A stretch of DNA of 64,000 nt from an uncultured Anaerobiospirillum sp. (GCA_944389615.1 CALXNA010000017.1:1-64000); one strand, 5' to 3'; shown: positions 9,256-19,048, numbered from the stretch's first letter. Numbers and translations are program-made. The notes: a model not told the origin generated them from the letters alone.

Positions 9256-9299
9256 GGTAGATGGTTCCAGCGTTGTTAAACTGCTGGTCGCCGGTGGTC

Positions 9300-10250
9300 T
9301 TAGACCGCTTGGAACATCGCGGAGATCGACTCTTCGTTGCTGATGCGACGAATGGCCTCAGCTAACATTGGAGCTAAGGTTAAGTAGCGGATCTTCGAGA
9401 TAGCGCGGGTCTGTGCGGTCGATGGGATCGAGTCGGAGACGACTAACTCATCTAAGGTCGAGTTCTGCAGGTTCTCGCAGGCCTTGCCCGAGAGGACAGG
9501 GTGGGTGGCGTAAGCCATAACGTGCAGGGCACCGCGCTCCTTTAAGGCGTCAGCGCACTTGCATAAGGTGCCACCGGTGTCGATGATGTCGTCGACGATG
9601 ATGCAGTCGCGATCCTTAACCTCGCCGATGAGGTGCATAACCTCAGAGACGTTTGGCTGAGGACGACGCTTGTCGATGATGGCGATGTCAGCGTTGTTTA
9701 AGAGCTTGGCGATGGCGCGAGCACGGACGACACCACCCATGTCAGGCGATACGACGACTGGGTTGGTCAGGTTCTGCTGGAGCATGTCCTCAACGAAGAT
9801 CTGGCTGCTAAAGCAGTTGTCAACTGGGACGTCGAAGAAGCCTTGGATCTGCTCGGCGTGCAGGTCGACGGTCAAGACGCGGTCTACGCCGACCGACGAT
9901 AAGAAGTCGGCGACGACCTTGGCGGTGATCGGCACACGGGCCGAGCGCAGGCGACGGTCTTGGCGGGCATAGCCGAAGTATGGTACGACCGCGGTAATGC
10001 GACCGGCCGAAGCGCGGCGCATCGCGTCGATCATGACAATCAGCTCCATCAGATTGTCGTTGGTAGGAGCGCAGGTTGACTGAATAATGAAGATATCGCA
10101 ACCGCGGACATTTTCATTAATCTGAACATGGATCTCGCCGTCGCTAAAACGGTCGACGGTTGCGTTGCCTAAACGGGTGTAGAGGCGAGCGGCAATCTTT
10201 TTTGCTAGTTCTGGGGTGGCATTACCAGCAAATAACTTCATATCAGCCAT
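9300..10250 (-). CDS. prs: Ribose-phosphate pyrophosphokinase
   Basis: 316 residues starting [16 protein letters not shown], which matches the start of E. coli Prs ([16 protein letters not shown]). A longer frame beginning 8 codons upstream lacks a ribosome site, while AGGA precedes this ATG by 9 nt. It makes PRPP from ribose 5-phosphate and ATP for nucleotide, histidine and tryptophan synthesis. Visible signatures: [19 protein letters not shown], the ATP loop [20 protein letters not shown] (pyrophosphate/metal site) and the ribose-phosphate loop [12 protein letters not shown]. It is the last gene of a minus-strand series ycaO-lolB-ispE-prs, as in other gammaproteobacteria. Confidence 0.98.
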   Translation of the reverse strand: MADMKLFAGNATPELAKKIAARLYTRLGNATVDRFSDGEIHVQINENVRGCDIFIIQSTCAPTNDNLMELIVMIDAMRRASAGRITAVVPYFGYARQDRRLRSARVPITAKVVADFLSSVGVDRVLTVDLHAEQIQGFFDVPVDNCFSSQIFVEDMLQQNLTNPVVVSPDMGGVVRARAIAKLLNNADIAIIDKRRPQPNVSEVMHLIGEVKDRDCIIVDDIIDTGGTLCKCADALKERGALHVMAYATHPVLSGKACENLQNSTLDELVVSDSIPSTAQTRAISKIRYLTLAPMLAEAIRRISNEESISAMFQAV

Positions 10251-10366
10251 GGAGAAATTTCCTGAAAAGAACAAAGCGGGGCCGAGCGCAACACGAGGGG
10301 CAGCCGACGGGCGCGGTCTGCAGCCTGCGGGGCCTTCCTCATCGTTTGCTATAAGCTGTGGCGCGC

Positions 10367-10372
10367 ATTATA
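10367..10372 (-). promoter_or_regulatory. -10 box of a prs promoter
   Basis: A perfect TATAAT on the minus strand in the context GGCGCTATAATGCGCGCC, about 117 nt upstream of the prs start. The -35 region is poor. The same TATAATG plus GC-rich context recurs at other promoters here, which supports the call. It would give prs its own transcript in addition to read-through from ispE. Confidence 0.5.
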
Positions 10373-10496
10373 GCGCCTAAATGGGGCAAAATCCGCATTT
10401 TTATCAGGCAACGCCTTTTTCTCACCCAAGAAACGTAAGGCGCGGCCCGGCCACGGCCGTAGCAGCTTAGCCTAAGGACGCAATGTCGTCAGGCGA

Positions 10497-11435
10497 CTAA
10501 GGCTTTAAGGTGTGCGCGACGAAGACGCGGTAGCCGCAGCCAAGGTTCAGCGACTGCTGCGTTACCTCCGCAAAAGCAGCTTGCGCTGCCTGAGCGTCAG
10601 AGCACGCGACAAAGCACGAAGCGCCGGTTCCGGACATCGCAGGGTGGCCGTATTTTACCAATCGTTCCAAAGTGTGTCCAATTTCACAGAAATTTTTCGT
10701 GACAACTGCTACGAGGTCGTTGCCGTAGGGTCCGGCGAGCATCTCAGCGTGGCTGCGCGGCGCAGAGTAATGCTCTTTGAGCGCCGGATCAGTGAAGATG
10801 GCCTTAGTGCTGACGTGCACGTCGGGCGTGACCACGAGGTAGTACTGCGGCGGGAGATCGAGCGGGGTAATCACCTCGCCGCGCCCTTCGACGAGGGCGC
10901 TCGTGCCGTGCACGAAAAAGGGCACGTCCGAGCCCAAGCGGGCGCCAAGCTCGGTCAGCTGCTCCGTGCTCAGGCCCAGCTCCAACATCCGGTTTAAGGT
11001 CACCAAGGTGGTGGCGGCATTGCTCGAGCCGCCGCCGAGCCCACCGCCCATAGGAATGAGCTTGTGCAGACCGATGTGTACCGTGAAGTTACGCCCGGTG
11101 GTAGTTTGCAACAGGCGCGCGGCTCGATAGATCAGGTTGTCTGCCAGCTCAACGCCTAAGGGCTGGGTGCTGGTGAGGGTGATACCATCGGCGCTTTGCG
11201 TGCACAGTGCGAGCGTCTCTTGGACTTGGGTGCCGTCGGCGCGCAGTTGCGCCACAGAAGCATCAAGCGGCAGCGCCTGCAGGTCGGACAGCGTCGGCGG
11301 CTCGCTGCCAAAGGTCATGGTGTCGCCGAAGGTGAGCGGGGTAAAGAGCGACTGGAGGTTATGGAAACCGTCCGGGCGCTTGCCTAAGACGTAGAGACAG
11401 AGGTTAAGCTTGCACGGGGAGAGGCAGGTGATCAT
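10497..11435 (-). CDS. ispE: 4-diphosphocytidyl-2-C-methyl-D-erythritol kinase
   Basis: 312 residues. This GHMP-family kinase phosphorylates CDP-methylerythritol in the MEP isoprenoid pathway. The N-terminus SPCKLNLCLYVLGKRPDGFH is the substrate-binding start of IspE. The glycine-rich ATP loop PMGGGLGGGSSNAA lies near 95, followed by LGSDVPFF, and the C-terminal GHMP motif is MSGTGASCFVACS. It lies 135 bp downstream of lolB and 246 bp upstream of prs, the usual gammaproteobacterial order. No tRNA gene was found in the ispE-prs gap, where some relatives carry one. Confidence 0.97.
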   Translation of the reverse strand: MITCLSPCKLNLCLYVLGKRPDGFHNLQSLFTPLTFGDTMTFGSEPPTLSDLQALPLDASVAQLRADGTQVQETLALCTQSADGITLTSTQPLGVELADNLIYRAARLLQTTTGRNFTVHIGLHKLIPMGGGLGGGSSNAATTLVTLNRMLELGLSTEQLTELGARLGSDVPFFVHGTSALVEGRGEVITPLDLPPQYYLVVTPDVHVSTKAIFTDPALKEHYSAPRSHAEMLAGPYGNDLVAVVTKNFCEIGHTLERLVKYGHPAMSGTGASCFVACSDAQAAQAAFAEVTQQSLNLGCGYRVFVAHTLKP

Positions 11436-11570
11436 GAGTCAGGCTCTATCAGGCGGCGCGCTTGCAACAGTGCGCCTAGAATAGCGCGGACAGGCGCGAG
11501 CTGAGCAAGCAGGGCGTCAGCTCGCGGCGCAGGAGCGCGCGGGGGCGCGTGGCGCTTTAGCCGCGGCGCG

Positions 11571-12170
11571 TTAGCGCTCGAGGCTTTGGATGTTGCGCGT
11601 AAAGAGGAGGATCCGCGTGCCCGGGCCGAGGAGTTCGATCTCGCTGGGCACGGCCAAATCGTCGACGGTTTGGTAGTTGCGGTAGTTGATGACGAAGTTC
11701 GGCACTTGGGTTTGCACCAAGATCCCCTCAGGGTTAAAGAGCGAGGAGCTCTCAGCAATACCTAAGATCAACTCATGAAAGCTATCGAGCGGCAACTTCA
11801 GCGGCGTAACTTGGGCAAAGAGCTCCTCGGCCGACGGGGCCTCATAGAGGCGGCCTTCAGCTAAGAGTTGCGCGCCTTGGGGCGTGACCTTGAGCGATGC
11901 GAGCTCAGTGCCGATGGAGCTGGTCAAGCGCAGGCTGTAGTCGTGCGAGGAGGAGCCTTGGTAGGCGTAGTTGGCGCTAAAGCGCAGGTCTTCGTGCACG
12001 ACGTTGGCCCGGCCGGTGAGCGCAAGGTATTTGACCGCCTTGAGCTTGTCTTGCATGCCCTGCCAAAAGGCGGCATCGCGCACCATAGCGCCGGTCGGTA
12101 CCGACTGACAGCCGCTCAGACCCACCATCAGGCCTAAGAGGGCGGCGCCAAAGAGAGTGATAAGACGCAT
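11571..12170 (-). CDS. lolB: Outer-membrane lipoprotein receptor LolB
   Basis: 199 residues. LolB takes lipoproteins from the periplasmic carrier LolA and inserts them in the outer membrane. It has a lipoprotein signal peptide ending in the lipobox LSGC (Cys21), with Gln at +2, the outer-membrane sorting choice. The body has typical LolB features: LTGRANVVHEDLRFSANYAYQG near 50 and a C-terminal hydrophobic half. It starts 2 nt after the stop of the upstream ycaO gene, so the two are translationally coupled. ispE follows. Confidence 0.92.
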   Translation of the reverse strand: MRLITLFGAALLGLMVGLSGCQSVPTGAMVRDAAFWQGMQDKLKAVKYLALTGRANVVHEDLRFSANYAYQGSSSHDYSLRLTSSIGTELASLKVTPQGAQLLAEGRLYEAPSAEELFAQVTPLKLPLDSFHELILGIAESSSLFNPEGILVQTQVPNFVINYRNYQTVDDLAVPSEIELLGPGTRILLFTRNIQSLER

Positions 12171-12172
12171 GG

Positions 12173-14023
12173 CTACTCCTCGCTGTGGGCGGACAAGTGC
12201 GCCTGCGCAATCAGGTCGTAGACCTTGAGCAAGGCTTGGTGGGCTTTGCTCTGCGAGAGCTCTAAGTCGAGCGCTGGCAGGCCTAAGAAGCGCTCTTCGT
12301 GCGCAAGGTGGGCCTTAACTTGGGCTAAGGTCGCGCTACCGTAGACCAGCTCCAAGGCGTCCTCATAGTCGGCAAGGTCTAAGCTGCTGTCGGCGCGGCA
12401 TTGCAGGTACTTGACCAAGCATTGGTAGAAGCGGCGGTGAGCGAGGCTGACGCCTTCGCGGGTGAAGGCCAGCGTCCACTGGGCATACTCTAAAGCGCGC
12501 TCGTAGTCCTCAGCCTCTAAGGCCAAGAGGCACTTTAACTCGCCAAAGCGCAGCGTGGCCCACGGGCTGTCCTCATCGGGCAGGAGGCCTAAGCTCTGGG
12601 CGACCAAGGCCTCGTCGGGCACTTCGTCGTTTTCGAGCTCTTCGATGTAGTCGGCGTAGGCCTGCGGCTCTTCAGTGAGCTCGGGCAGGCTGAAGATGCC
12701 CTCTTGGTAGCTGATGTAATCGTTGGTGTTGTTGTAGATGAGGTCATCGAACGGGTAGATCTCCGACATCCCCGGCACGATGATGCGATAGACCGGCAGG
12801 CCTAAGTTTTGGTAGGTGCGCACGTAGATGTCAAAGCCGAGCTTGTCGATGATGTAGCGTAGGGCCTTGTACTGGTCATGGGTGCTGCCGGTGAAGTCCC
12901 ATGAGACGAACTTGAACATCGGCTTGCGCTTGAACATCTGCAGCGGCAAGAGGCCGGTGGAGTCCACGAAGTGGCTTTCGATGTTGACGATGCTGCTGGT
13001 TTGCTCAAGGTCAAAGCTTGGCTCCTCGAAGGCGTCGAGGTCGCTCAAGGTTCGTCCTTGCATCAGCTCAGTCAAGGTGCGGTCGATTGCGACCTCAAAG
13101 ATTGGGTGCGAGCCAAAGGAAGCGACGCAGGTGCCATTGCTTTGGTTAAAGAGCACGATGCAGACCACCGGGAACTTGCCGCCCAAGGAGGCGTCATAAC
13201 ACACCACCTTGAGCTCGTCGCTTTGCATGGTTGAAAGCGCCTCGTAGAACTTCGGGTACTTTTGCAGAATTTTGTCCGGGATGACGGGCAGGGCCAAGCC
13301 TTCGCGGATGATCTTGGCTTTGACATAGCGCTCCAAGATCTCCGATAGGCCCTGTACTAAGGCCTCATACTCGGTATTACCGGCGCTCATGCCGTTTGAG
13401 GCATAGAGGTTGTCGAGCAGGTTGATCGGGAAGTAGACGATCTCGCCGTTGCGCACATTGGTAAAGGGAATGGAGCAGACGCCGCGCTCGATATTGCTGC
13501 TTTGCAGATCGATGAGGTGGTTTAAGAAGAGCTCTTCGCTGGACAAGTCGGCGCCATGGGCCTGCTCTTCAATCGCCGAGACCTCCGGATCGTAGCTGCC
13601 GGAGCGAGCGCTGTTGTGCATCTTGCCATAGAGCGCGCGCAGCTTGACGTTGAGGATGTCCGAGCTCAGCGGCGTGAGCTCCTCTTCGTTGTCAGAGAGC
13701 GGCGTCCAGCGCTCATCGGGGAAGTGGACAAATTTGCCCTCCGCGCGCGTCTTGCCAAGGTAGAAGTCGCTAAAGCTCATATGGGTCGCAAGGCGCTCGT
13801 AGATCTCGCCGTAGGCTGAGCACAGCGCGGCCTCCTTTGAGGAGCCCTTACCATTGGAGTAGAGTGCCGGGCAGGCGGCCACCGCCAAATGCACCGACCA
13901 GACATTAGGCAGCGGGTTCAACCACTGCTCTTCGACCAACTCAAGGCCCAGCTCGGCCGCGACGTGCTTAAAGCGCGCTAAAGTATCCTCAAGAGCTGCA
14001 TCCTTGCCAGCAATTTGCGTCAT
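12173..14023 (-). CDS. ycaO: YcaO-domain protein (RimO-associated type)
   Basis: 616 residues, near the length of E. coli YcaO (586). YcaO enzymes use ATP to activate amide backbones; the E. coli protein is linked to beta-methylthiolation of ribosomal protein S12 together with RimO. ATP-site signatures are visible in SNGKGSSKEAALCSAYGEIYER (Glu and Arg of the conserved ExxxER pattern, near 70) and in the second block EYEALVQGLSEILERYVKAK near 235. The last ~150 residues are helical and tetratricopeptide-like. It directly precedes lolB with a 2-nt gap. No leader peptide or azole-forming partner is present, so a housekeeping role is more likely than natural-product synthesis. Confidence 0.9.
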   Translation of the reverse strand: MTQIAGKDAALEDTLARFKHVAAELGLELVEEQWLNPLPNVWSVHLAVAACPALYSNGKGSSKEAALCSAYGEIYERLATHMSFSDFYLGKTRAEGKFVHFPDERWTPLSDNEEELTPLSSDILNVKLRALYGKMHNSARSGSYDPEVSAIEEQAHGADLSSEELFLNHLIDLQSSNIERGVCSIPFTNVRNGEIVYFPINLLDNLYASNGMSAGNTEYEALVQGLSEILERYVKAKIIREGLALPVIPDKILQKYPKFYEALSTMQSDELKVVCYDASLGGKFPVVCIVLFNQSNGTCVASFGSHPIFEVAIDRTLTELMQGRTLSDLDAFEEPSFDLEQTSSIVNIESHFVDSTGLLPLQMFKRKPMFKFVSWDFTGSTHDQYKALRYIIDKLGFDIYVRTYQNLGLPVYRIIVPGMSEIYPFDDLIYNNTNDYISYQEGIFSLPELTEEPQAYADYIEELENDEVPDEALVAQSLGLLPDEDSPWATLRFGELKCLLALEAEDYERALEYAQWTLAFTREGVSLAHRRFYQCLVKYLQCRADSSLDLADYEDALELVYGSATLAQVKAHLAHEERFLGLPALDLELSQSKAHQALLKVYDLIAQAHLSAHSEE

Positions 14024-14153
14024 ACCAAATACCCGTAAACCAAAGCAGAATGGCCCAATAATAGCACAGCACCCCAGCCCTCCGCTGAGCTCACAGTAGC
14101 GGGCAAGTCACGGTACAATGACCCAAGTCCTAATGAGAGGAGGCAAGGAGAGC

Positions 14154-15281
14154 ATGAGCGACACCGCGCACGAGGCCCACCGTACGGCCCCAGAAGAGAC
14201 CCAGCCCATCGACGCCACTAACTCCAACGCTGCGGCCGAACCGGCCGCTGAATCGGCCGTCGCAAAGCCCGAACCAGCCGACGCGGTAACGCCTGCAGCA
14301 AACCCAGAGACTGCAGCCGAACCGGCCGCTGAGGTAACGCCGACGGCAAACCCAGAGCCTGCAGCCGAACCGGCTGACAAGGCGTCGGAGGCTACTACAC
14401 CCGATGCTGGGGCCGAGACGGGGACGCCGCCGGTCTTTAAGATGGGCGATGACGTCTCGGCCTATACCGGGCGGCCGCGCTTTACCGCTGAGGAAAATAA
14501 GGCCTTAGCGCAGAGCTCGCGCTTCTTGCGCCAAGCGATGACCACGGCGGCACGGGCGCGCGGCGAGGAGTATGAGCCTTTCCAGCTGCCTGCGAAGATG
14601 CGCGCGGAGCTCGCCAAAATCGACGCGGAAGCGGCCCAGCTCAAGTATGAGGAGGCCCTTAAGGCCGGTATGAGCGAGCAAGAGGCGCAAGCGCTCAAGA
14701 ATAGCTCCTATGCTACGCTCGCGCAGCTGCATGCGGTCGACCCGGCAGAGGATGAAGAGCAGCTCAAGCAGCGGCGCGAAGAGGAGCGTGTCGCGGCCGG
14801 TGGCGCGCGCTTCTACCACAAGTACCAAGAGCTCCTTGAGCGCCAGCAGGCCCATCAGGCGGCCAATAAGGCCAAGATCAAGAACAATCTCAAGATTGCG
14901 GTGGTGGTGATCATTGGCCTCATCGGCTATATGGCCTACAACCAGTTCGCTGTCGACAAGGACGCTTCCTCTATCGCCGAGCTCAAGGCCGCGCTGCCAC
15001 TCACCATCGACGAGACTACGGCCTTAGTGCGCATTGACGATCGCAACGACGACTTCCGGCTCTTCTTTGAGAAGGATCCGAAGGCCTTCGCCGGGTGGGA
15101 TGAGCACCAAAAGCAGGCAGCCTTGGATCAGTTTAGTAAAAATGCACCTCTCTTGTGCAAAAATCAGCTGTTAAATCACATAATCACGTCGGGTAAGAAA
15201 GTCACTGTAATATTAGAGGCCACTGATCGCAGTTTCAGCCGCCAATATGTGGTAGATCAGTGCCCGACCTCCGCGCAGTAA
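14154..15281 (+). CDS. Unknown single-pass membrane protein with Ala/Pro-rich cytoplasmic region
   Basis: 375 residues from the ATG at 14154, chosen because AGGAGG and GGAG precede it; an in-frame ATG at 14118 overlaps a TACAAT box (14114-14119) and is unlikely. Residues 20-95 are Ala/Glu/Pro repeats (variants of NPE-A-AEPA). Residues 100-245 are charged and helical. One transmembrane segment (IAVVVIIGLIGYMAYNQF) lies near 250. The last ~100 residues would be periplasmic, with two cysteines (LLCKNQ and VVDQC) that could form a disulfide. No family was recognised. The 3' end (15120-15230) is clearly AT-richer than the rest. asd follows after about 160 bp. Confidence 0.75.
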   Translation: MSDTAHEAHRTAPEETQPIDATNSNAAAEPAAESAVAKPEPADAVTPAANPETAAEPAAEVTPTANPEPAAEPADKASEATTPDAGAETGTPPVFKMGDDVSAYTGRPRFTAEENKALAQSSRFLRQAMTTAARARGEEYEPFQLPAKMRAELAKIDAEAAQLKYEEALKAGMSEQEAQALKNSSYATLAQLHAVDPAEDEEQLKQRREEERVAAGGARFYHKYQELLERQQAHQAANKAKIKNNLKIAVVVIIGLIGYMAYNQFAVDKDASSIAELKAALPLTIDETTALVRIDDRNDDFRLFFEKDPKAFAGWDEHQKQAALDQFSKNAPLLCKNQLLNHIITSGKKVTVILEATDRSFSRQYVVDQCPTSAQ

Positions 15282-15442
15282 GAAGCGCTCTGTAAGCGCG
15301 CAAGGCGCGCAAGCAGGCGCGCAAGCAGGCGCGCTGCTTGTGGGAGCAGCGGCGGGCGCGGGAGCTGCTGCCTGCGCCGTCGGCGCGGGGCAGCTTGAGG
15401 CCGTGTGTGGTGGCATCCGTTTGTTGTTGAGGTTTGATCGTA

Positions 15443-16555
15443 ATGCTAAAGCTTGGTTTAGTCGGTTGGCGTGGTATGGTCGGTTCGGTCTTGATGGATC
15501 GGATGGCCACTGAAGGCGACTTCAAGTTATGTGAGAACTATTTCTTTACCACCTCGCAGGCAGGTCAAGCCGCTCCTAAGTACGAGAACCTTAAGAGCGA
15601 CGTCTTGCTTGATGCTTACAATCTTGACGCCTTAAAGGAGATGGACGTCATCATCACCTGCCAAGGCGGCGACTACACCAACAAGGTCTACCCGGAGCTG
15701 ATGAAGGCGGGCTTTAAGGGCTACTGGATTGACGCCGCTTCGTCCTTACGTATGGCCGATGATGCCGTCATCATCTTAGACCCGGTCAACCAAGACGTGA
15801 TCGACCGCGCCTTAGGTCAAGGCATCAAGACCTATGTCGGCGGCAACTGCACCGTCAGCCTCATGCTGATGGCCATGGCTGGTCTGTTTAAGGCCGACTT
15901 GATCGAGTGGGTCTCCTCTTCGACCTACCAAGCCGCCTCGGGCGCCGGCGCTAAGAACATGCGCGAGCTTTTAATCCAGATGGGCCAGTTACACGATTGT
16001 GTTAAGGCCGAGCTAGCCGACCCGAACTCCAACATCTTAGACATTGAGAAGAAAGTTCGTCAGTGCATGAACGCTGAGACCTTCGAGACCAAGTGCTTTG
16101 GCGCTCCACTTGCGGGTTCGGTGCTGCCATGGATCGACAAGCAGCTTGAGAACGGCCAAAGCCGCGAAGAGTGGAAGGGCATGGCTGAGACCAACAAGAT
16201 CTTAGGCTTAGCCCCAGCCACCGTCCCAGTTGACGGCAACTGCGTGCGTATCAGCTCGATGCGCTGCCATAGCCAGTCGCTGACCATCAAGTTAAAGCGC
16301 GATGTCCCAGTCAGCGAGATCGAGTCGATCTTAGCGGCCCACAACCAATGGGTTAAGGTCGTACCAAACGAGCGCGACATCACCTTAAAGGAGCTGACCC
16401 CAGCCTACGTTTCGGGCTCCTTGACTGTGCCGATTGGCCGCTTACGCAAGATGATGATGGGCCCACTCTATCTATCGGCCTTCACCGTCGGCGACCAGTT
16501 ACTGTGGGGCGCCGCCGAGCCATTACGCCGTATGCTGCGCATCTTGGCTAAGTAA
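15443..16555 (+). CDS. asd: Aspartate-semialdehyde dehydrogenase
   Basis: 370 residues, very close to E. coli Asd. It reduces beta-aspartyl phosphate to aspartate semialdehyde with NADPH, the branch point to lysine/diaminopimelate, threonine and methionine. Visible: NADP loop [13 protein letters not shown], phosphate-binding TCQGGDYTN, catalytic Cys136 in [18 protein letters not shown], and [16 protein letters not shown]. The ATG at 15443 fits with GAGG 10 nt upstream; a TTG three codons earlier is too close to that site. A classical terminator follows at 16636-16657, and codon use is strongly TTA-biased for leucine. Confidence 0.98.
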   Translation: MLKLGLVGWRGMVGSVLMDRMATEGDFKLCENYFFTTSQAGQAAPKYENLKSDVLLDAYNLDALKEMDVIITCQGGDYTNKVYPELMKAGFKGYWIDAASSLRMADDAVIILDPVNQDVIDRALGQGIKTYVGGNCTVSLMLMAMAGLFKADLIEWVSSSTYQAASGAGAKNMRELLIQMGQLHDCVKAELADPNSNILDIEKKVRQCMNAETFETKCFGAPLAGSVLPWIDKQLENGQSREEWKGMAETNKILGLAPATVPVDGNCVRISSMRCHSQSLTIKLKRDVPVSEIESILAAHNQWVKVVPNERDITLKELTPAYVSGSLTVPIGRLRKMMMGPLYLSAFTVGDQLLWGAAEPLRRMLRILAK

Positions 16556-16635
16556 CGACCCGCGGGCCCAGCCCGCAGGCGAGCTCTGCTCGCCATGCCC
16601 GCGCCTGCGCTTGCCGCGCTTCGGCGCGGGCGCTC

Positions 16636-16657
16636 GGCCCCTGACGGGGCCTTTTTT
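16636..16657 (+). terminator. Rho-independent terminator of asd
   Basis: Perfect stem GGCCCC/GGGGCC with a 4-nt loop TGAC, followed at once by six T. It lies 80 nt after the asd stop codon. Confidence 0.9.
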
Positions 16658-16776
16658 ATGGCTACAGAACGTGGCACAGCCCGTGCACAAAAAGCATGGC
16701 GCCTTGCCTCAAAAAGTGCTATGGTGCCATAAGGGAGATTGGATGTGCCAAGCTCCGCCACAGTGAGGTGAGAGCC

Positions 16777-17310
16777 ATGATTGCTAAAGAGCTACGTGAC
16801 GTTTATCTAGTTGACGAGCTGCAACTGGGGCAGCGTCTCAACGAATCGCTGCAAGATGGCGATCAAACTGACTTCAATTTGATGTTGGCGCTGCTGTCGC
16901 CGGATGTCACCGACGCGGCGTGGACGCGTGGCCCAGATGTGGGCCAAGCCCCCGAAGATCTGCGCGAGAAGTTTTGCCTGCTTCCTGAGACGCGTAAGTA
17001 CGCCGAGAGCGATGACTTTGAGCGTGGCCAAGAGTTCTCGGAGATGATCCACGACACCGACGATGCCCAGGTCGGCCGCAACCAAGTCTTCTTAGCCGAG
17101 TGCCTGCGCCAAGAGCCGCTCACGCCGTTCAAGCGCGACTTAGCCCCAGAGGTCTACGCCGAGCTCGCCCCGCTCAAGAAGGAGAAGGTACGCAAGCAGT
17201 TTGCCGGTGAGGTGCTGCAGTATGAGACCTTTCAAGGGCGCTCGCAGCGCAACTTTGACGTCTTAGCTGAGATTAGGGAAGCTCAGACCCAAATCGATAT
17301 CAAGAGCTAA
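16777..17310 (+). CDS. VC2046/SO_2500-like conserved protein
   Basis: 177 residues starting MIAKELRDVYLVDELQLGQRLN; GAGGTGAG lies 5 nt upstream of the ATG. The longer in-frame extension has no ribosome site. The N-terminal block DELQLGQRLNESLQDGDQTDFNLMLALLSPDV resembles the gammaproteobacterial VC2046/SO_2500 family, a ~180-residue soluble family without a firm function. That assignment is from memory of the pattern and is tentative. No signal peptide or membrane segment. It stands alone between the asd terminator and its own terminator at 17349. Confidence 0.7.
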   Translation: MIAKELRDVYLVDELQLGQRLNESLQDGDQTDFNLMLALLSPDVTDAAWTRGPDVGQAPEDLREKFCLLPETRKYAESDDFERGQEFSEMIHDTDDAQVGRNQVFLAECLRQEPLTPFKRDLAPEVYAELAPLKKEKVRKQFAGEVLQYETFQGRSQRNFDVLAEIREAQTQIDIKS

Positions 17311-17348
17311 GCCCCGCGGGCCCTCAGGGGCCCACCTTCAAGCCTTCC

Positions 17349-17375
17349 AAACCCAAGCTCAGCCCTTGGGTTTTT
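17349..17375 (+). terminator. Rho-independent terminator
   Basis: Perfect 9-bp stem AAACCCAAG/CTTGGGTTT with a 7-nt loop and a continuing T-run (TTTTTG), 39 nt after the stop of the VC2046-like gene. Confidence 0.9.
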
Positions 17376-17515
17376 GTTTGCCTCTCTGGCGCCAGCTTAG
17401 TAAAATTACCGATTGTGCTCTCCTTTGAGGGAGGGCGAGTTTATGGGTTTTTGATTTGTGAGGCACCGGCTCAGGTGAGCCTTGGGGTCTCGTGGCGTTA
17501 GCGGGAGTTATCAGC

Positions 17516-18985
17516 ATGGCTGAAAACGAGAAGGATAAGAAGAGCGCTCCAAAGGCAGCTTCTAAGATTGCTGCCGGTGGCAAGCGCGGCTTAGGCCCTA
17601 ATAAGGATAAGAAAGCCCAAGGGGGGGCGCGTCCTGGGGCTAAGGGCTCGGGCAAATTCTCCGCCAACGCTAAGACCCAAGATAAGCCGCGCAAGCCGCG
17701 CGTCTTTGGCCCCAAGAGCGAGGCCAAGGTCGATGAGAGCAAGCCTGAGGTCAAGACCGAGGCCAAGCCGGAAGTTAAGCCTGCGGTAGCGCCTGAGACC
17801 AAGCCAGAAGTAAAGGCCGAGACCAAGCCAGAGACTAAGGCTGAAGCTCCTGCTGCCCCAGCTGAAGCTCCAGCGGCTCCAGCGGCTCCGGCCAATGCCG
17901 CGGCGCAAGCGGCGGCCACGCAGCAGATCGTGGCGGTCTTTGAGAAGGATGGCAAGAAGTACGGCCTCAATGCCGCGCAATTTGGCCAAGTGGTCAAGAA
18001 CAATTACGGTAAGCTGAACTTCCCGTGGAAGCAGGCCTTCTGGAACTATCAGCACAGCCATGTGATGTTCCCGCTCTTAGCCCAGCTCAAGCAGGGCTTA
18101 GACCCGATCTCGGTGCAGTACATCGATCACCATGAGCGCCTGATGGCCGCCGCCTTCGTCTCGGAGATGACCTTGGTGGTCAACAATGCGCTGTGGACGA
18201 ATACCGACCGCCGTCTGATGCAGCGCCATCAGCAGATGCTGCAGGCTGAGAACTTGGCCTTCTTAAAGGAAACGAGCTTAGACTTCAGCTCCCAGTTCAC
18301 CAACTTCTACGGCATGTACGACCTGCCGGTTGAGGTCTTAAAGCAGGTCAATGGCAAGGCCATCATCGATGGCGGCGCCTATATCGGCGACAGCATCCAC
18401 CTGTTTAGAACCCTCTTTGCTCAATCGCAGATCTACTCCTTTGAGCCGGTCAAGAGCACCTTTGAGACCTTAAGCAAGATCTTCCACGACGACATCAGCC
18501 AAGGGAAGGTCACGCCGGTCAACAAGGCCTTAGGCTCCAAGAGCGGCAACCTGCGCATCAGCCGCGTCCGTCCCGCCAACGACGCCTTAGCTTCGATTGT
18601 GGTCGACTACCACCACAAGGACTGCTATGAGATGGTCGATGTCACCACCATCGACGACGAGGTCAAGGCCCAGAACTTACAGGTCGGCCTGATCAAGCTC
18701 AACGTCGAAGGCTTTGAGACTGAGGCCATCAAGGGCGCACTGCAGACCATCCATGAGCAAAAGCCATTGCTCGTTATCTCGGTCGGCATGCTGCCGCGAG
18801 AGTTCTATGAGTTGAAGCCATTCCTCGAGAGCCTCAACTTAGGCTACAAGTTCGCCCTGCGCCGCAGCGGCTTTGGCTCTTCGCCACTGACCAACTTCGT
18901 GCTGATTGCCTATCAGCCGGTCAGCGCCCCAGCTGAGCCTGAGGCTGCCCAAGCTCCGGCCCCAGCCAACGAGCCTCAAGCCTAA
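17516..18985 (+). CDS. FkbM-family methyltransferase with Lys/Pro/Glu/Ala-rich N-terminus
   Basis: 489 residues from the ATG at 17516 (GGGAG 8 nt upstream); an upstream in-frame GTG lacks a ribosome site. Residues 1-60 are Lys-rich. Residues 75-135 are repeats of KPEVK/TEAKPE type and then Ala/Pro. A middle domain (about 145-265) precedes the FkbM methyltransferase fold, with SAM loop AIIDGGAYIGDSIHLFR near 285, acidic strand end SFEP, and LIKLNVEGFETEAIKGA, the FkbM hallmark. FkbM enzymes O-methylate sugars and other small molecules, so a glycan target is likely; the substrate is unknown. The gene is flanked by terminators on both sides. Confidence 0.85.
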   Translation: MAENEKDKKSAPKAASKIAAGGKRGLGPNKDKKAQGGARPGAKGSGKFSANAKTQDKPRKPRVFGPKSEAKVDESKPEVKTEAKPEVKPAVAPETKPEVKAETKPETKAEAPAAPAEAPAAPAAPANAAAQAAATQQIVAVFEKDGKKYGLNAAQFGQVVKNNYGKLNFPWKQAFWNYQHSHVMFPLLAQLKQGLDPISVQYIDHHERLMAAAFVSEMTLVVNNALWTNTDRRLMQRHQQMLQAENLAFLKETSLDFSSQFTNFYGMYDLPVEVLKQVNGKAIIDGGAYIGDSIHLFRTLFAQSQIYSFEPVKSTFETLSKIFHDDISQGKVTPVNKALGSKSGNLRISRVRPANDALASIVVDYHHKDCYEMVDVTTIDDEVKAQNLQVGLIKLNVEGFETEAIKGALQTIHEQKPLLVISVGMLPREFYELKPFLESLNLGYKFALRRSGFGSSPLTNFVLIAYQPVSAPAEPEAAQAPAPANEPQA

Positions 18986-19010
18986 GAGCTTAACGGCGTA
19001 AAGCCTTGAA

Positions 19011-19046
19011 CAGCCCCCACGGCGGTCACGTCGTGGGGGCTGCGCG
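19011..19046. terminator. Bidirectional terminator between converging genes
   Basis: Perfect 11-bp stem CAGCCCCCACG (19011-19021) / CGTGGGGGCTG (19032-19042), loop 10 nt, followed by CGCGTTTT on the plus strand. It separates the methyltransferase gene from the converging cysteine desulfurase gene. Confidence 0.85.
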
Positions 19047-19048
19047 TT

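Noticed and set aside
10275-10496. Possible tRNA between ispE and prs, as in some relatives
   Set aside because: No cloverleaf, TTCGA arm or CCA end could be found; only a promoter box is visible.
10512-10997. 161-codon frame antisense to ispE
   Set aside because: It is a shadow of the highly conserved ispE frame on the other strand.
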